A stretch of 43,892 nucleotides of DNA from a virus. This document shows positions 16,633-24,084 of this stretch, in pieces; position 1 is the stretch's first letter, and each line of letters opens with the position of its first letter. The notes under the pieces were generated by a model. It was not told the DNA's origin and searched no databases. It saw only the letters and a program-made list of their open reading frames with translations. Made by a program: the position numbers and the translations under genes. The stretch lies in the IMG/VR virus record IMGVR_UViG_3300020203_000717, positions 1 through 43,892 of that record. One strand, given 5' to 3'.

Positions 16633-16917
16633 TCAGCCCTCCTGTTGACTGTCGAATTCGACCAACACGCGCTCAGCGAGGTGCTCCTCAAAGTCCCTAT
16701 CGGAGTCCGGATCGTCCAGATCGACTCCCTCAGCAGCGCAGATCGCCACGAACCGGCCGTACTTGGCCCGCAAAGCCGTGAGCGCCGCCTTGTACTCCGC
16801 CAGTAGGCTCCGCCGGGCGGCGGCCCTCACCGTGTCATACTCGGGCGGCAGGCCTTCGAGCGCCACGGTGTACTCGACCTGCAGAGTTGCGAGCGCCGCG
16901 TTGTGCGGCCAAATCAA
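16633..16917 (-). CDS. Small unknown protein with repeat shared by next gene
   Basis: A 94-residue acidic/helical protein from a TTG start at 16917; no ATG is available near the N-terminus. Its last 40 residues (RFVAICAAEGVDLDDPDS through LVEFDSQQEG) are almost the same as residues 27-66 of the gene upstream, encoded by a 117-bp direct DNA repeat. Function unknown. The composition (G+C-rich, Ala-rich) differs from the phage core and matches the rest of the 16.6-18.5 kb cassette. It may be a partial duplicate rather than an expressed gene, because its ribosome site is weak. Confidence 0.4.
   Translation of the reverse strand: MIWPHNAALATLQVEYTVALEGLPPEYDTVRAAARRSLLAEYKAALTALRAKYGRFVAICAAEGVDLDDPDSDRDFEEHLAERVLVEFDSQQEG
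16636..16752 (-). repeat. 117-bp direct repeat, copy A
   Basis: It matches 17303-17419 with about nine mismatches, three of them clustered at one end. Both copies are coding in the same frame and strand. Confidence 0.85.
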
Positions 16918-16931
16918 AGAGACTACAGGCC
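16918..16931. repeat. 14-bp inverted repeat, left copy
   Basis: AGAGACTACAGGCC here is the exact reverse complement of 18503-18516. The two copies bracket the small-gene cassette (16931-18498). With a one-base gap the match extends through TAAT. Confidence 0.6.
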
Positions 16932-17497
16932 TAATAGAGCGAGACGCGCGCGGTGCCGAGATCGAGCACGGTCATGTCGCGGCGCTCCGTCCCGCGCGCG
17001 ATCTGAAACCGCTCATAGATCAGGCAGTCGAGTCCGGCGACCTTCAGCAGCGCACGGCGGCCGCGCTCGCTCCAATGATTGTCCCGAGCCGCGTCAAAAT
17101 CGGCCAGTGTTTCAGTGGTGACCACGACTCGGCAGTCAATGCCGGGGTCAGTCGCGCCGCCGCTGTGGAGGTCCAGGGCTGCCAGCACGGCGGGCCACTG
17201 CGCGTCCGTGACCTGCGAAATCGCAGCGGCGGATCGATCGTCGATGTGCGCGGCATTGGCGTCCAAATAGGCACTCACGACAGGTCCGTTCGGGTTCGTA
17301 TGGCCCTCCTGCTGACTGTCGAATTCGACCAGCACGCGCTCAGCGAGATGATCCTCAAAATCCCTATTGGAGTCCGGATCGTCCAGATCGACTCCCTCAG
17401 CAGCGCACGCCGCCACGAATCGATCGTTCAGAACAGCCAGGTCGGCAGCGCTGTAGCCCTCGGTGTTGTCGGCTCTAAAGCAGGCGGTGGTGGTCAT
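16931..17497 (-). CDS. Unknown cassette protein (Asp/Ala-rich)
   Basis: A 188-residue acidic protein. The N-terminus (MTTTACFRADNTEGYSAADL) is followed by RFVAACAAEGVDLDDPDSNR, a central helical region (SAAAISQVTDAQWPAVLAAL) and a beta-rich end (GLDCLIYERFQIARG, DMTVLDLGTARVSLY). No family is recognised. The ATG at 17497 is preceded by AAAGGAAATTGAAC, nearly identical to the leader of the hexapeptide gene in the same cassette (AAAGGAATTGAAAA), so the cassette genes share their expression signals. The stop falls at the inverted repeat. Base composition differs from the T4-like genes on either side, which supports transfer from another element. Confidence 0.55.
   Translation of the reverse strand: MTTTACFRADNTEGYSAADLAVLNDRFVAACAAEGVDLDDPDSNRDFEDHLAERVLVEFDSQQEGHTNPNGPVVSAYLDANAAHIDDRSAAAISQVTDAQWPAVLAALDLHSGGATDPGIDCRVVVTTETLADFDAARDNHWSERGRRALLKVAGLDCLIYERFQIARGTERRDMTVLDLGTARVSLY
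17303..17419 (-). repeat. 117-bp direct repeat, copy B
   Basis: The partner of 16636-16752, about 667 bp away, inside the 16931-17497 gene. It encodes the shared AAEGVDLDDPDS segment. Confidence 0.85.
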
Positions 17498-17521
17498 GTT
17501 CAATTTCCTTTCATCCTCTTG

Positions 17522-17734
17522 TTATCTACCCTCAATTCGGATAATCGCCTGTACGGAATACGATGCAAGCGGAAAAGAGCGATACTTGTGGATAACTTTA
17601 GAAGCGGAGTATCGGTTACTTAAAGCGATCGACTGCGGAATATAAACCACAATTTCTAAATGGTTTACAGCGTTCACCGGAGCGAGCGGGCGGATATCGG
17701 CGCCCCAGTGAACGGTATACGAGGTTATAGCCAA
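17522..17734 (-). CDS. Possible 70-residue protein, unknown
   Basis: The open frame begins with TTG inside a triple 13-bp tandem repeat and ends 25 bases before the next cassette gene. The residues alternate in a beta-like manner (EIVVYIPQSIALSNRYS, YSVQAIIRIEGR), which looks more like protein than noise, and there is no competing frame. No convincing ribosome site precedes the TTG. I do not recognise it. It is either a real small gene of the cassette or a 5'-truncated remnant. Confidence 0.35.
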   Translation of the reverse strand: MAITSYTVHWGADIRPLAPVNAVNHLEIVVYIPQSIALSNRYSASKVIHKYRSFPLASYSVQAIIRIEGR

Positions 17735-17762
17735 CTGTTATCGCCAACTGTTATCGCCAACT
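17724..17762. repeat. Three tandem 13-bp repeats
   Basis: The unit GTTATCGCCAACT occurs three times head to tail (17724-17736 with one change, 17737-17749, 17750-17762), directly downstream of the hexapeptide gene and across the start of the 70-residue frame. Possible roles are an iteron-like binding site or simple slippage. Confidence 0.8.
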
Positions 17763-18145
17763 CAGTTTATAATTGAAACGGAGCGGATGACGCGCACATC
17801 GCCGCCGATGCTCACCCGCTCACCGATGACCACCCGCCTGCGGATAATCGCCCGCTCGCCGATGTTGGCCCGTGCGCGGACGGTCGCGTCTGCGCCGATG
17901 CGCGCGTCTGCGCCGACGTACGCCCGCTCGCCGACGTACGCGTACTCGCCGATAATCGCCCGCTCGCCGATAGTCGCATCGTCGGCGACGTACGCCCCGT
18001 CGCCGAGGTACGTCCGCTCGCCGATAACCACCCGCGCGCCGATGTGCGCGTACTCGCCGATAGTCGCATCGTCGGCGATAGTCGCGCCTGCGCCGACATG
18101 TATAGATACAATAGAGCCGTCCGGATTTGTATGGGTATCAGACAT
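17762..18145 (-). CDS. Left-handed beta-helix (hexapeptide-repeat) protein
   Basis: A 127-residue protein made almost wholly of hexapeptide turns of the [ILV]-G-x4 type (for example ATIGEYAHIGARVVIGE, AYVGADARIGADATVRA), about 17-18 turns. This is the fold of LbetaH acyltransferases and carbonic-anhydrase-like trimers, but the usual catalytic His and the acyl-binding C-terminal extension are absent. It is therefore either a bare structural helix, such as a fibre or spike segment, or a decayed transferase. The DNA is correspondingly repetitive (CTCGCCGAT-like units) and very G+C-rich. The ATG has AAAGGAATTG upstream. It overlaps the region of the next small gene by only a few bases. Confidence 0.75.
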   Translation of the reverse strand: MSDTHTNPDGSIVSIHVGAGATIADDATIGEYAHIGARVVIGERTYLGDGAYVADDATIGERAIIGEYAYVGERAYVGADARIGADATVRARANIGERAIIRRRVVIGERVSIGGDVRVIRSVSIIN

Positions 18146-18148
18146 TTT

Positions 18149-18367
18149 TCAATTCCTTTCAATAGAGAGAGATGCGTCCAGAATGCGCGCAACTCGTTCG
18201 GCCGCGTCTGCCGGCGTCACGCCGCCGCGCACCGGCATGAGAACGACGCGGCAGACGGCCGGGACGCTGAACCACGTGTCAGCCTCTCCCGTCACGTAGG
18301 CCGTGGCCCGTGGATTGGTCCCTGCTAGACCGTCTAGTCTGCAGTTATTTACGCGCGCCAATGACAA
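18149..18367 (-). CDS. Small unknown cassette protein
   Basis: A 72-residue frame starting with TTG. The central part (NPRATAYVTGEADTWFSVPA, VCRVVLMPVRGGVTPADAAE) looks like a compact beta-strand plus helix unit. I cannot assign it. It overlaps the end of the upstream fragment by 19 bases and ends 3 bases before the hexapeptide ATG, which suggests one transcript running through the cassette. The start is uncertain; a second TTG two codons on is equally good. Confidence 0.4.
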   Translation of the reverse strand: MSLARVNNCRLDGLAGTNPRATAYVTGEADTWFSVPAVCRVVLMPVRGGVTPADAAERVARILDASLSIERN

Positions 18368-18498
18368 TCCTCCCGTCCGGCTACCACCACGATAGCCCGG
18401 CGCTCCCCCGCGCCGAGAGGGAACGCGATAATCTCCGACCGAAGATGGTCCCAGAGACGGCTGGCGTCATAACTCAGCCTCCCGTGCCTGGGGACCGA
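18349..18498 (-). pseudogene. 5'-truncated small cassette gene
   Basis: An open stretch of 49 codons with no ATG, GTG or TTG in its first part (only CTG). It encodes a protein-like segment (SYDASRLWDHLRSEIIAFPL then GAGERRAIVVVAGREDCHW) with a helix followed by a beta-strand. It ends just after the start of the next gene. The missing start and its position directly inside the right inverted repeat suggest that its 5' end was lost when the cassette joined the phage sequence. Confidence 0.35.
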
Positions 18499-18502
18499 TT
18501 AC

Positions 18503-18516
18503 GGCCTGTAGTCTCT
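18503..18516. repeat. 14-bp inverted repeat, right copy
   Basis: GGCCTGTAGTCTCT is the exact reverse complement of 16918-16931. It lies 12 bases from the SpoVR stop codon, at the edge of the foreign cassette. Confidence 0.6.
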
Positions 18517-18527
18517 AGCCCCCGACA

Positions 18528-20768
18528 TCAGATGAGTCCCTCAAATAAGTCGGTTTGTCGGGCTTCACGATCCATAAGTTCCACAGGACCGCCCCAAAGT
18601 TGACTGACGTGGTACATCATCTCGGTTCGATTCTCCACCGAGAGCGAGCGGGAACGACGATCCGTATGCCGCAGATGCAGAGTGCGGGACTTGCGGGACC
18701 ACTTCTTGACCTCGATCACCGGAGTATGGGTATCCCATTCCTGCATCTCAGCAAGCTTTTCTCGAATTCTCTGATACCCGCGATCATCATGGATCGACTT
18801 AACCACGAAGTGATCCTTCACCTTCTCATCGTATACGTGGAACATTCCGAAATCTCGGATCACCTTCGGGGAGAGGAATTGCAGGATAAACGACTCGTCT
18901 CGATAGTTCACCACCGAGTCCTTCACGGTCTGCCACGGGTCCTGTCCGACCATATCGGGGAACCACCGTCGATCCTCCTCGGTCGGATTAGAACAAATCC
19001 GTTCCATGTCCCGCATCATCTCGAATCCGAGTTTATACGGATTAAACCCGGAGTAGTGCGGACTACCGATCTTCGGCTGGTTCAAAACCCCCGAGTGGAC
19101 AGAGAGAAATTCCAAGTGGGCTCCGTCCGTGGTCAGGCCCTTCTCGTGCAAACGATTCATAATCTTGTAGTGCACGGTCGAGGCAAACCCCTCGTTCATG
19201 ATCTTGGTCTGACTCTGGGGGTAAAAATATTGGGCCACTTTGCGAACGATACGGATCAACTCGCGTTGCCAGCCTTTGATGTCTCCGTATTTTTCACAGA
19301 AATACAGAAGGTTCTCCTCGGGGTGTTCGGGGAAATCCCGATCCTCTGGGTCCACCTCGGAATTCTTTTGAACCACCCGAGGGGCGATTCGATCCAGTTC
19401 ACTTACCCGGGACTGCAAGTACTCGTCCTTCTGACGGTCCATCTCTTTCCGGATGTTCATGTTCACTTTACTTGGACGGTGGTATCGGTTCACCCCGTAA
19501 TCCATCAACGCGTGGGCGGAATCCAAAAACGCTGCCACTTCGGACTCACCGTATTTTTGCTCGCACTTCGTCACATAGTCTCGGGCGAATACCAGATAGT
19601 CCACGATGGCCGCAGCGTCGGTCCATTGGCGGAACAGGTAGTTGTTCTTGAAGAAATGATTGTGTCCCATCCCCGCATGGGCCAATACCAACGCCTGTAG
19701 CGTCATAGTATTGTCTTCCATCAAGTAGTTCACACACGGATCGGAATTGATCACCAACTCATAAGCCAGTCCGGATCGCCCCTGTTTGTAGGATTCCTGT
19801 TCCCGTACAAACGATTTACCGAAGCTCCAGTGATTGTACATGATGGGCATCCCGATGGAACAATTGTGCATGGGGTAACCATCCACAATCATCGTTCCGG
19901 TCGAGGTGGTTATTTTGACAATGGTACGAATTCCAATCGGAGTCACGGATACCACTTCTTCAAAAGAATCCGTCTTCATCAGACCAAGACGATCAAAAGA
20001 CATATTATTGATCAGCCGTTTCGGCTGATTTTCTCCAAGAAATTGGAGACGATTCCGTACTTCCCCGAGAATAGCTACTCGTTTGCATTGATCGTGCTTC
20101 CGATTACGGACGGTCACTTCGTGGTTCTGATCACGAATTAGACGTACCACTTCATCCAACACCGGTCCGGAATTTTGTGCCAATCCAAGATGATGCAATC
20201 CGCCTCTAAGAATGTTCCCTTCTTCATCGAACATTCCAGCAAGCCATCCAGATTCTTTCGTCGTGAATTCGGACCAGACATCGAGAACCTTCGGAATACG
20301 ATGCGGAGTATATCGCTCCGTATCTGCTCCTCGAAGTTCATCGGTTCGTTTCCAATCAAGACGTGATGCTTGACCTTTCGACATTCTAACCAACCATTTG
20401 TGTTCCGCTGTAGCTTTAATCTTGTGCCCAGAAGACAACAATACCTCAAATACAGGTTCTTCGGCCAATTCCACACGAGAAATTACCGCCGAACGATAAG
20501 ACCGAAATGGACCGTTTTCATCAAATCCAAGAATGTTCATACCCACAGTAGCTTCCCCGGCGGGAATCCAATGAAGGTCTTTCGTCAAAATCAAATGATC
20601 GGGGGTGACACAATATGCGTCCAGCATTTGCTCCGAACCAATGATTTCAATCTGGTTCGGATACGTGTCCAATCCCATCTCACCATGTCCGATGGCCTCG
20701 ATCTCATTGAACACTTCATGGAGGCATTTCATGGTCCACTGAGAATCGGTCCAGATTGGCTTGGTCAT
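18528..20768 (-). CDS. SpoVR/YcgB family protein with in-frame intein
   Basis: The precursor is 746 residues. After removal of a 250-residue intein (residues 53-302) the mature protein is 496 residues, close to E. coli YcgB (510). The exteins match the SpoVR family strongly: LDTYPNQIEIIGSEQMLDAY joins to CSIGMPIMYNHWSFGK, then YELVINSDPCVNYLMEDN, HAGMGHNHFFKNNYLFRQW, NLLYFCEKYGD, RIVRKVAQYFYPQSQTKIMN, WFPDMVGQDPW and ESFILQFLSPKVIRDF. SpoVR is needed for spore cortex formation in Bacillus and is linked to stress physiology in enterobacteria; its biochemistry is unclear. It is the third gene of a PrkA-YeaH-SpoVR run in the bacterial order. AGGAG lies 7 bases before the ATG, 8 bases after the YeaH stop. 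Confidence 0.93.
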   Translation of the reverse strand: MTKPIWTDSQWTMKCLHEVFNEIEAIGHGEMGLDTYPNQIEIIGSEQMLDAYCVTPDHLILTKDLHWIPAGEATVGMNILGFDENGPFRSYRSAVISRVELAEEPVFEVLLSSGHKIKATAEHKWLVRMSKGQASRLDWKRTDELRGADTERYTPHRIPKVLDVWSEFTTKESGWLAGMFDEEGNILRGGLHHLGLAQNSGPVLDEVVRLIRDQNHEVTVRNRKHDQCKRVAILGEVRNRLQFLGENQPKRLINNMSFDRLGLMKTDSFEEVVSVTPIGIRTIVKITTSTGTMIVDGYPMHNCSIGMPIMYNHWSFGKSFVREQESYKQGRSGLAYELVINSDPCVNYLMEDNTMTLQALVLAHAGMGHNHFFKNNYLFRQWTDAAAIVDYLVFARDYVTKCEQKYGESEVAAFLDSAHALMDYGVNRYHRPSKVNMNIRKEMDRQKDEYLQSRVSELDRIAPRVVQKNSEVDPEDRDFPEHPEENLLYFCEKYGDIKGWQRELIRIVRKVAQYFYPQSQTKIMNEGFASTVHYKIMNRLHEKGLTTDGAHLEFLSVHSGVLNQPKIGSPHYSGFNPYKLGFEMMRDMERICSNPTEEDRRWFPDMVGQDPWQTVKDSVVNYRDESFILQFLSPKVIRDFGMFHVYDEKVKDHFVVKSIHDDRGYQRIREKLAEMQEWDTHTPVIEVKKWSRKSRTLHLRHTDRRSRSLSVENRTEMMYHVSQLWGGPVELMDREARQTDLFEGLI
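19863..20612 (-). other. Intein in SpoVR, class 1 with one LAGLIDADG-like motif
   Basis: The intein runs from Cys1 (CVTPDHLILTKDLHWIPA) to the terminal PMHN, followed by Cys+1, the standard class 1 residues. Block B is GHKIKATAEHKW with TxxH. The middle part holds one clear dodecapeptide, GWLAGMFDEEGNI, so the endonuclease is small and the partner motif is degenerate or lost. The insertion splits the highly conserved DAY-SIGMP segment of SpoVR. Confidence 0.9.
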
Positions 20769-20776
20769 TCGAACTC

Positions 20777-22039
20777 CTAACGCTTAGCGAATATGTTACG
20801 AAACACGGGTACTATCTGGGATTCGTCGCTGATTTTGACCATAAGCAAATTATCCGGGTTCGCCTTACTCAGGGGACTGATAATCTCATCGAGTTCAGTA
20901 ATGTAGGAATCATTATTCCCCCACATTCCCGACGTGGGCCGAACTTCCAAATACATCATGAACTGCACGATCTGGAGCAATTTCCCGATCTGCTCCACAC
21001 AGGCATCCGCGTCATCCATGGTATTGTCCCCATCGGAGACCTGAGCCAAATAAATATTCCAATCCGTCGCGGGATATTTCTTCCGAAGAATCTCCAAACT
21101 CAACTCATACGCGGGAGACACAATAGTACCCCCGGTCTCACGGCTAGTGAAGAAAGTTTCCTCGTTACACTCGGAGGCTTCCTCATGATGCCGGATAAAC
21201 ACGACTTGTACATTTTTGTATTGACGCCGCAGAAACCGATTCAACAAGAGGAAGAACTTCTTCGCGATGATTTTGTGTTCTTCGCTCATGGAGAAACTCA
21301 CGTCCATCACGCATACCATGACGGCCTGTGAAACGGGCTTCTTCACCATAACCCGGTTATTATACCGGAGATCGATGTCGTCCAAGAAACCCACGGCGTT
21401 TGCGCGGATACGCAGGGCGGATATCTCGGCTTCGATCTCAAGCAACCGCTCCGCATTGGCGTGCTTTGCCTCTTCTTCCAATTCCTCAATCTGACTCGTC
21501 TTGGGGTTCTTCAACGCAATACGCCGACCAATACCCGACATCATGGTCTTGATCACGTTCAAATTCGCTGGAACCCCCGACGTGGTATATCCAGCACGCT
21601 GGGATTCCAACACGACACTGTTCTTATCCGAGGTCTTGGTGAGATTGGGAAGCTCCAACCCCTCGAAAATCACATCGAGGAATTCTTCATAGGAGATGGC
21701 AAACTCGAAATCATCATCTCCGGAATCGCCACTCCCCCCGGCACCGCCGCGACCACTAGCGCCCCCACGGGGTTTGAAAATCTTCTCCCCCACGATGTAG
21801 GTGTCGTTTCCGCTCACCACATAATCTTGCTGTCCCGTCGTCGGATCATGACGAAACTTCTCTTCCTTCGTGCTCCCACCATTGATCTTTACATTGGTCG
21901 GACCCTCGTCGTTGATCGATCTCTGACCAATCGTCTTCTTCGCGGATTCCTTCACCGCTTGCTTCACTCGGTCCATAAATCGGCGGCGATTGCTCAGCGA
22001 CTTCGACTTGGGATTCTTTCGCCGGTCAATGATATTCAT
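20777..22039 (-). CDS. YeaH/YhbH family (DUF444) VWA-like protein
   Basis: A 420-residue protein, close to E. coli YeaH (427). It has an N-terminal basic region (DRRKNPKSKSLSNRRRFMDR, then VKQAVKE), a Gly-rich linker (about 125-145) and a C-terminal von Willebrand A-like domain whose MIDAS starts VMDVSFSMSE (DxSxS). This is followed by FIRHHEEASE, RETGGTIVSPAYEL and YLAQVSDGDN. DUF444 proteins are encoded between PrkA and SpoVR in many bacteria and are thought to work with the kinase; the mechanism is not established. The same three-gene order is kept here. GAGGA lies upstream of the ATG. Confidence 0.93.
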   Translation of the reverse strand: MNIIDRRKNPKSKSLSNRRRFMDRVKQAVKESAKKTIGQRSINDEGPTNVKINGGSTKEEKFRHDPTTGQQDYVVSGNDTYIVGEKIFKPRGGASGRGGAGGSGDSGDDDFEFAISYEEFLDVIFEGLELPNLTKTSDKNSVVLESQRAGYTTSGVPANLNVIKTMMSGIGRRIALKNPKTSQIEELEEEAKHANAERLLEIEAEISALRIRANAVGFLDDIDLRYNNRVMVKKPVSQAVMVCVMDVSFSMSEEHKIIAKKFFLLLNRFLRRQYKNVQVVFIRHHEEASECNEETFFTSRETGGTIVSPAYELSLEILRKKYPATDWNIYLAQVSDGDNTMDDADACVEQIGKLLQIVQFMMYLEVRPTSGMWGNNDSYITELDEIISPLSKANPDNLLMVKISDESQIVPVFRNIFAKR

Positions 22040-22086
22040 TTACGCATTCCTCAGAGTTCTACACGATACACTAGGAAGTGTACCCC

Positions 22087-24024
22087 TCATGAACTTTTCT
22101 GGATTCTCATATACCAGTCTACCAAGCGGCGGGTTTGCCGTTCTGTGTAGCCCTTGATCTTCATACGATCCACGAATTCACCGTGCTTCTTTTGCTCCTC
22201 GGCACTCGCCTTGGCTCCGAACGAGATCACCGGGAGAAGATCGGCGACCTGACTGAACATCTTCTTTTCGATGACCTTCTTGAGCTTCTCATAGCTGGTC
22301 CACAACACCGGCTTGCCCTTGGTGGCTTTCTGTCGGAGGACGAAATTCACGACCTCGTTTCGGAAATCCTTCGGGTTCGAGATCAGTGCCGCCTTTTCGA
22401 TCTTCTCCAACTCGTTATTCAAAACCTCACGGTTGAACAAGTTGCCCGTGTCGGGGTCCTTGAAATCGATTTCCTGCATCCAGTGATCCGCGTAGGCGAT
22501 ATATCGGTCGAAAAGGTTCTGACCATAGTCGGTGTAGGATTCCAGATATGCGGTCTGAATCTCGTTCTCGATATAGTCCTTGTACTCCTTGGAGAGGAAG
22601 TCCTTGATGTAGCTCAAGTACTTCGTCTCGACCTCCTCCGAGTACTGTTCCCGCTTGAGTGCAGACTCCAGTGTGAGCATAAGATGCACGGGATCGGCAG
22701 AAACTTCCTCAGTGTCGTGGTTGAACGTCTGCGAAAGCGTCTTGAAAGCGAATCGCGTGGATACTCCGTTCATACCCTCATCGACACCGGCATCGTTACG
22801 GTATTCTTCGATTGACTTCGCGCGAGGATCGATGTCCCGCATGTTATCGCCATCGTAAACGCGCATCTTCGAGTAAAGATTCGAATTCTCGTGGTCCCGC
22901 AAACGGGTCATGACACAGAACTGCGCGAGCATCTTGAGAGTTTCAGGCGCGCAATTCGCATTTTTCAAATCAGAGGCTTGGAGCATTTTCTTGTAAATCT
23001 GCTCCTCCTCGGTCCTCCGCAAGCAGTAGGGAACCTTGATCACACAAACTCGGTCGATGAACGCCTCGTTGTTCTTGTTCGCCCGGAACGCCTGCCATTC
23101 ACTTTCGTTACTGTGAGCTAAAACCATTCCGTTGAACGGGATTGCGCCGATAGCCTCGGTTCCCACATAGTTCCCTTCCTGCGTCGCGGTCAACAGGGGA
23201 TGGAGAACCTTGATCGGAGCCTTGAACATTTCGACGAATTCCATCAACCCCTGATTCGCACGGCAGAGGCCGCCCGAGAAGGAATAGGATTCGGGATCGT
23301 TCTGGGAGAATTTCTCCAATTTACGAATGTCGGTCTTGCCCACCAAGGACGAGATATCCTGATTGTTGTCGTCACCGGGTTCGGTCTTGGTGATTGCCAC
23401 CTGTTCCAGCCGGGACGGCATCATACGAGAAACGGTGAACTTCGTAAGATCACCACTGAATTCCCGAAGCTTCTTAATCGCCCACGGGGAAGCGATCTGG
23501 TTCAGATAACGGGCATCAATACCATACTTCTCGGCAAGGTCCTTACCGAATTTGACCGCACTGAACAGGCCCAACGGGGATTCAAATACCGGGCTGACCT
23601 CGGTTCCCGCAGTGAGCACATAAATCGGATACTTCTCCATCAACGCCTTGAGCGTCTCGGCCAAGCTGGACTTCGCCGCACCAACGGGACCCAACAGGTA
23701 CAGAATTTGCTTCCGCTCTTCCAAGCCCTGTGCGGCATGACGGAAATAACCCACGATCCGCTCAATCGTATCTTCCATCCCGAAGAACTCGGAAAACGCC
23801 GGATAGGTCAGGATGGTACGATTCAGATAGATTCGCGAGTACCGGGGATCAGTGCTGGTATCCAGCTTCTTGGGCTCGCCAATCGCCTTGAGCATCCGCT
23901 CCGGGGCGGTCGCATACGCGAGAGGATCACTCTTGCATAGCTCCAAATAATCCAAGAGGGACATATCCGTTGTACGGGATTCTGTGTAATTCTGCCGGAA
24001 TGCTGCGAACAAGTCCAAATCCAT
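22087..24024 (-). CDS. PrkA/YeaG serine protein kinase homologue (AAA+)
   Basis: A 645-residue protein matching PrkA/YeaG almost exactly in length (YeaG 644). It opens with SLLDYLELCK, followed by a PrkA-type AAA domain: PERMLKAIGEPKKLDTS, FFGMEDTIERIVGYF, Walker A GPVGAAKSSLAE (usually GPVGGGKSS, here with AA). Later come PLGLFSAV, GLCRANQGLMEFVEMFKAP, GMVLAHSNESEW, RVCVIKVPYCLR and a C-terminal kinase-like region with DPDTGNLFNREVLNNEL. In bacteria it is induced by starvation and has reported kinase activity. Start: ATG 24024 with GAGGAG upstream; a TTG at 24081 is possible but lacks a ribosome site. It is the first gene of the triad. Confidence 0.93.
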   Translation of the reverse strand: MDLDLFAAFRQNYTESRTTDMSLLDYLELCKSDPLAYATAPERMLKAIGEPKKLDTSTDPRYSRIYLNRTILTYPAFSEFFGMEDTIERIVGYFRHAAQGLEERKQILYLLGPVGAAKSSLAETLKALMEKYPIYVLTAGTEVSPVFESPLGLFSAVKFGKDLAEKYGIDARYLNQIASPWAIKKLREFSGDLTKFTVSRMMPSRLEQVAITKTEPGDDNNQDISSLVGKTDIRKLEKFSQNDPESYSFSGGLCRANQGLMEFVEMFKAPIKVLHPLLTATQEGNYVGTEAIGAIPFNGMVLAHSNESEWQAFRANKNNEAFIDRVCVIKVPYCLRRTEEEQIYKKMLQASDLKNANCAPETLKMLAQFCVMTRLRDHENSNLYSKMRVYDGDNMRDIDPRAKSIEEYRNDAGVDEGMNGVSTRFAFKTLSQTFNHDTEEVSADPVHLMLTLESALKREQYSEEVETKYLSYIKDFLSKEYKDYIENEIQTAYLESYTDYGQNLFDRYIAYADHWMQEIDFKDPDTGNLFNREVLNNELEKIEKAALISNPKDFRNEVVNFVLRQKATKGKPVLWTSYEKLKKVIEKKMFSQVADLLPVISFGAKASAEEQKKHGEFVDRMKIKGYTERQTRRLVDWYMRIQKSS

Positions 24025-24084
24025 GAATCGGTACTCCTCTGGAAACCAATCTGTATATAGACTGGCGGAAACTACAGACAAGAA

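Noticed and set aside
17781-18130. Regular repeats that might suggest a CRISPR array or satellite
   Set aside because: The units are 15-18 bases, degenerate and in frame, and encode hexapeptide turns. There are no constant repeats with unique spacers.
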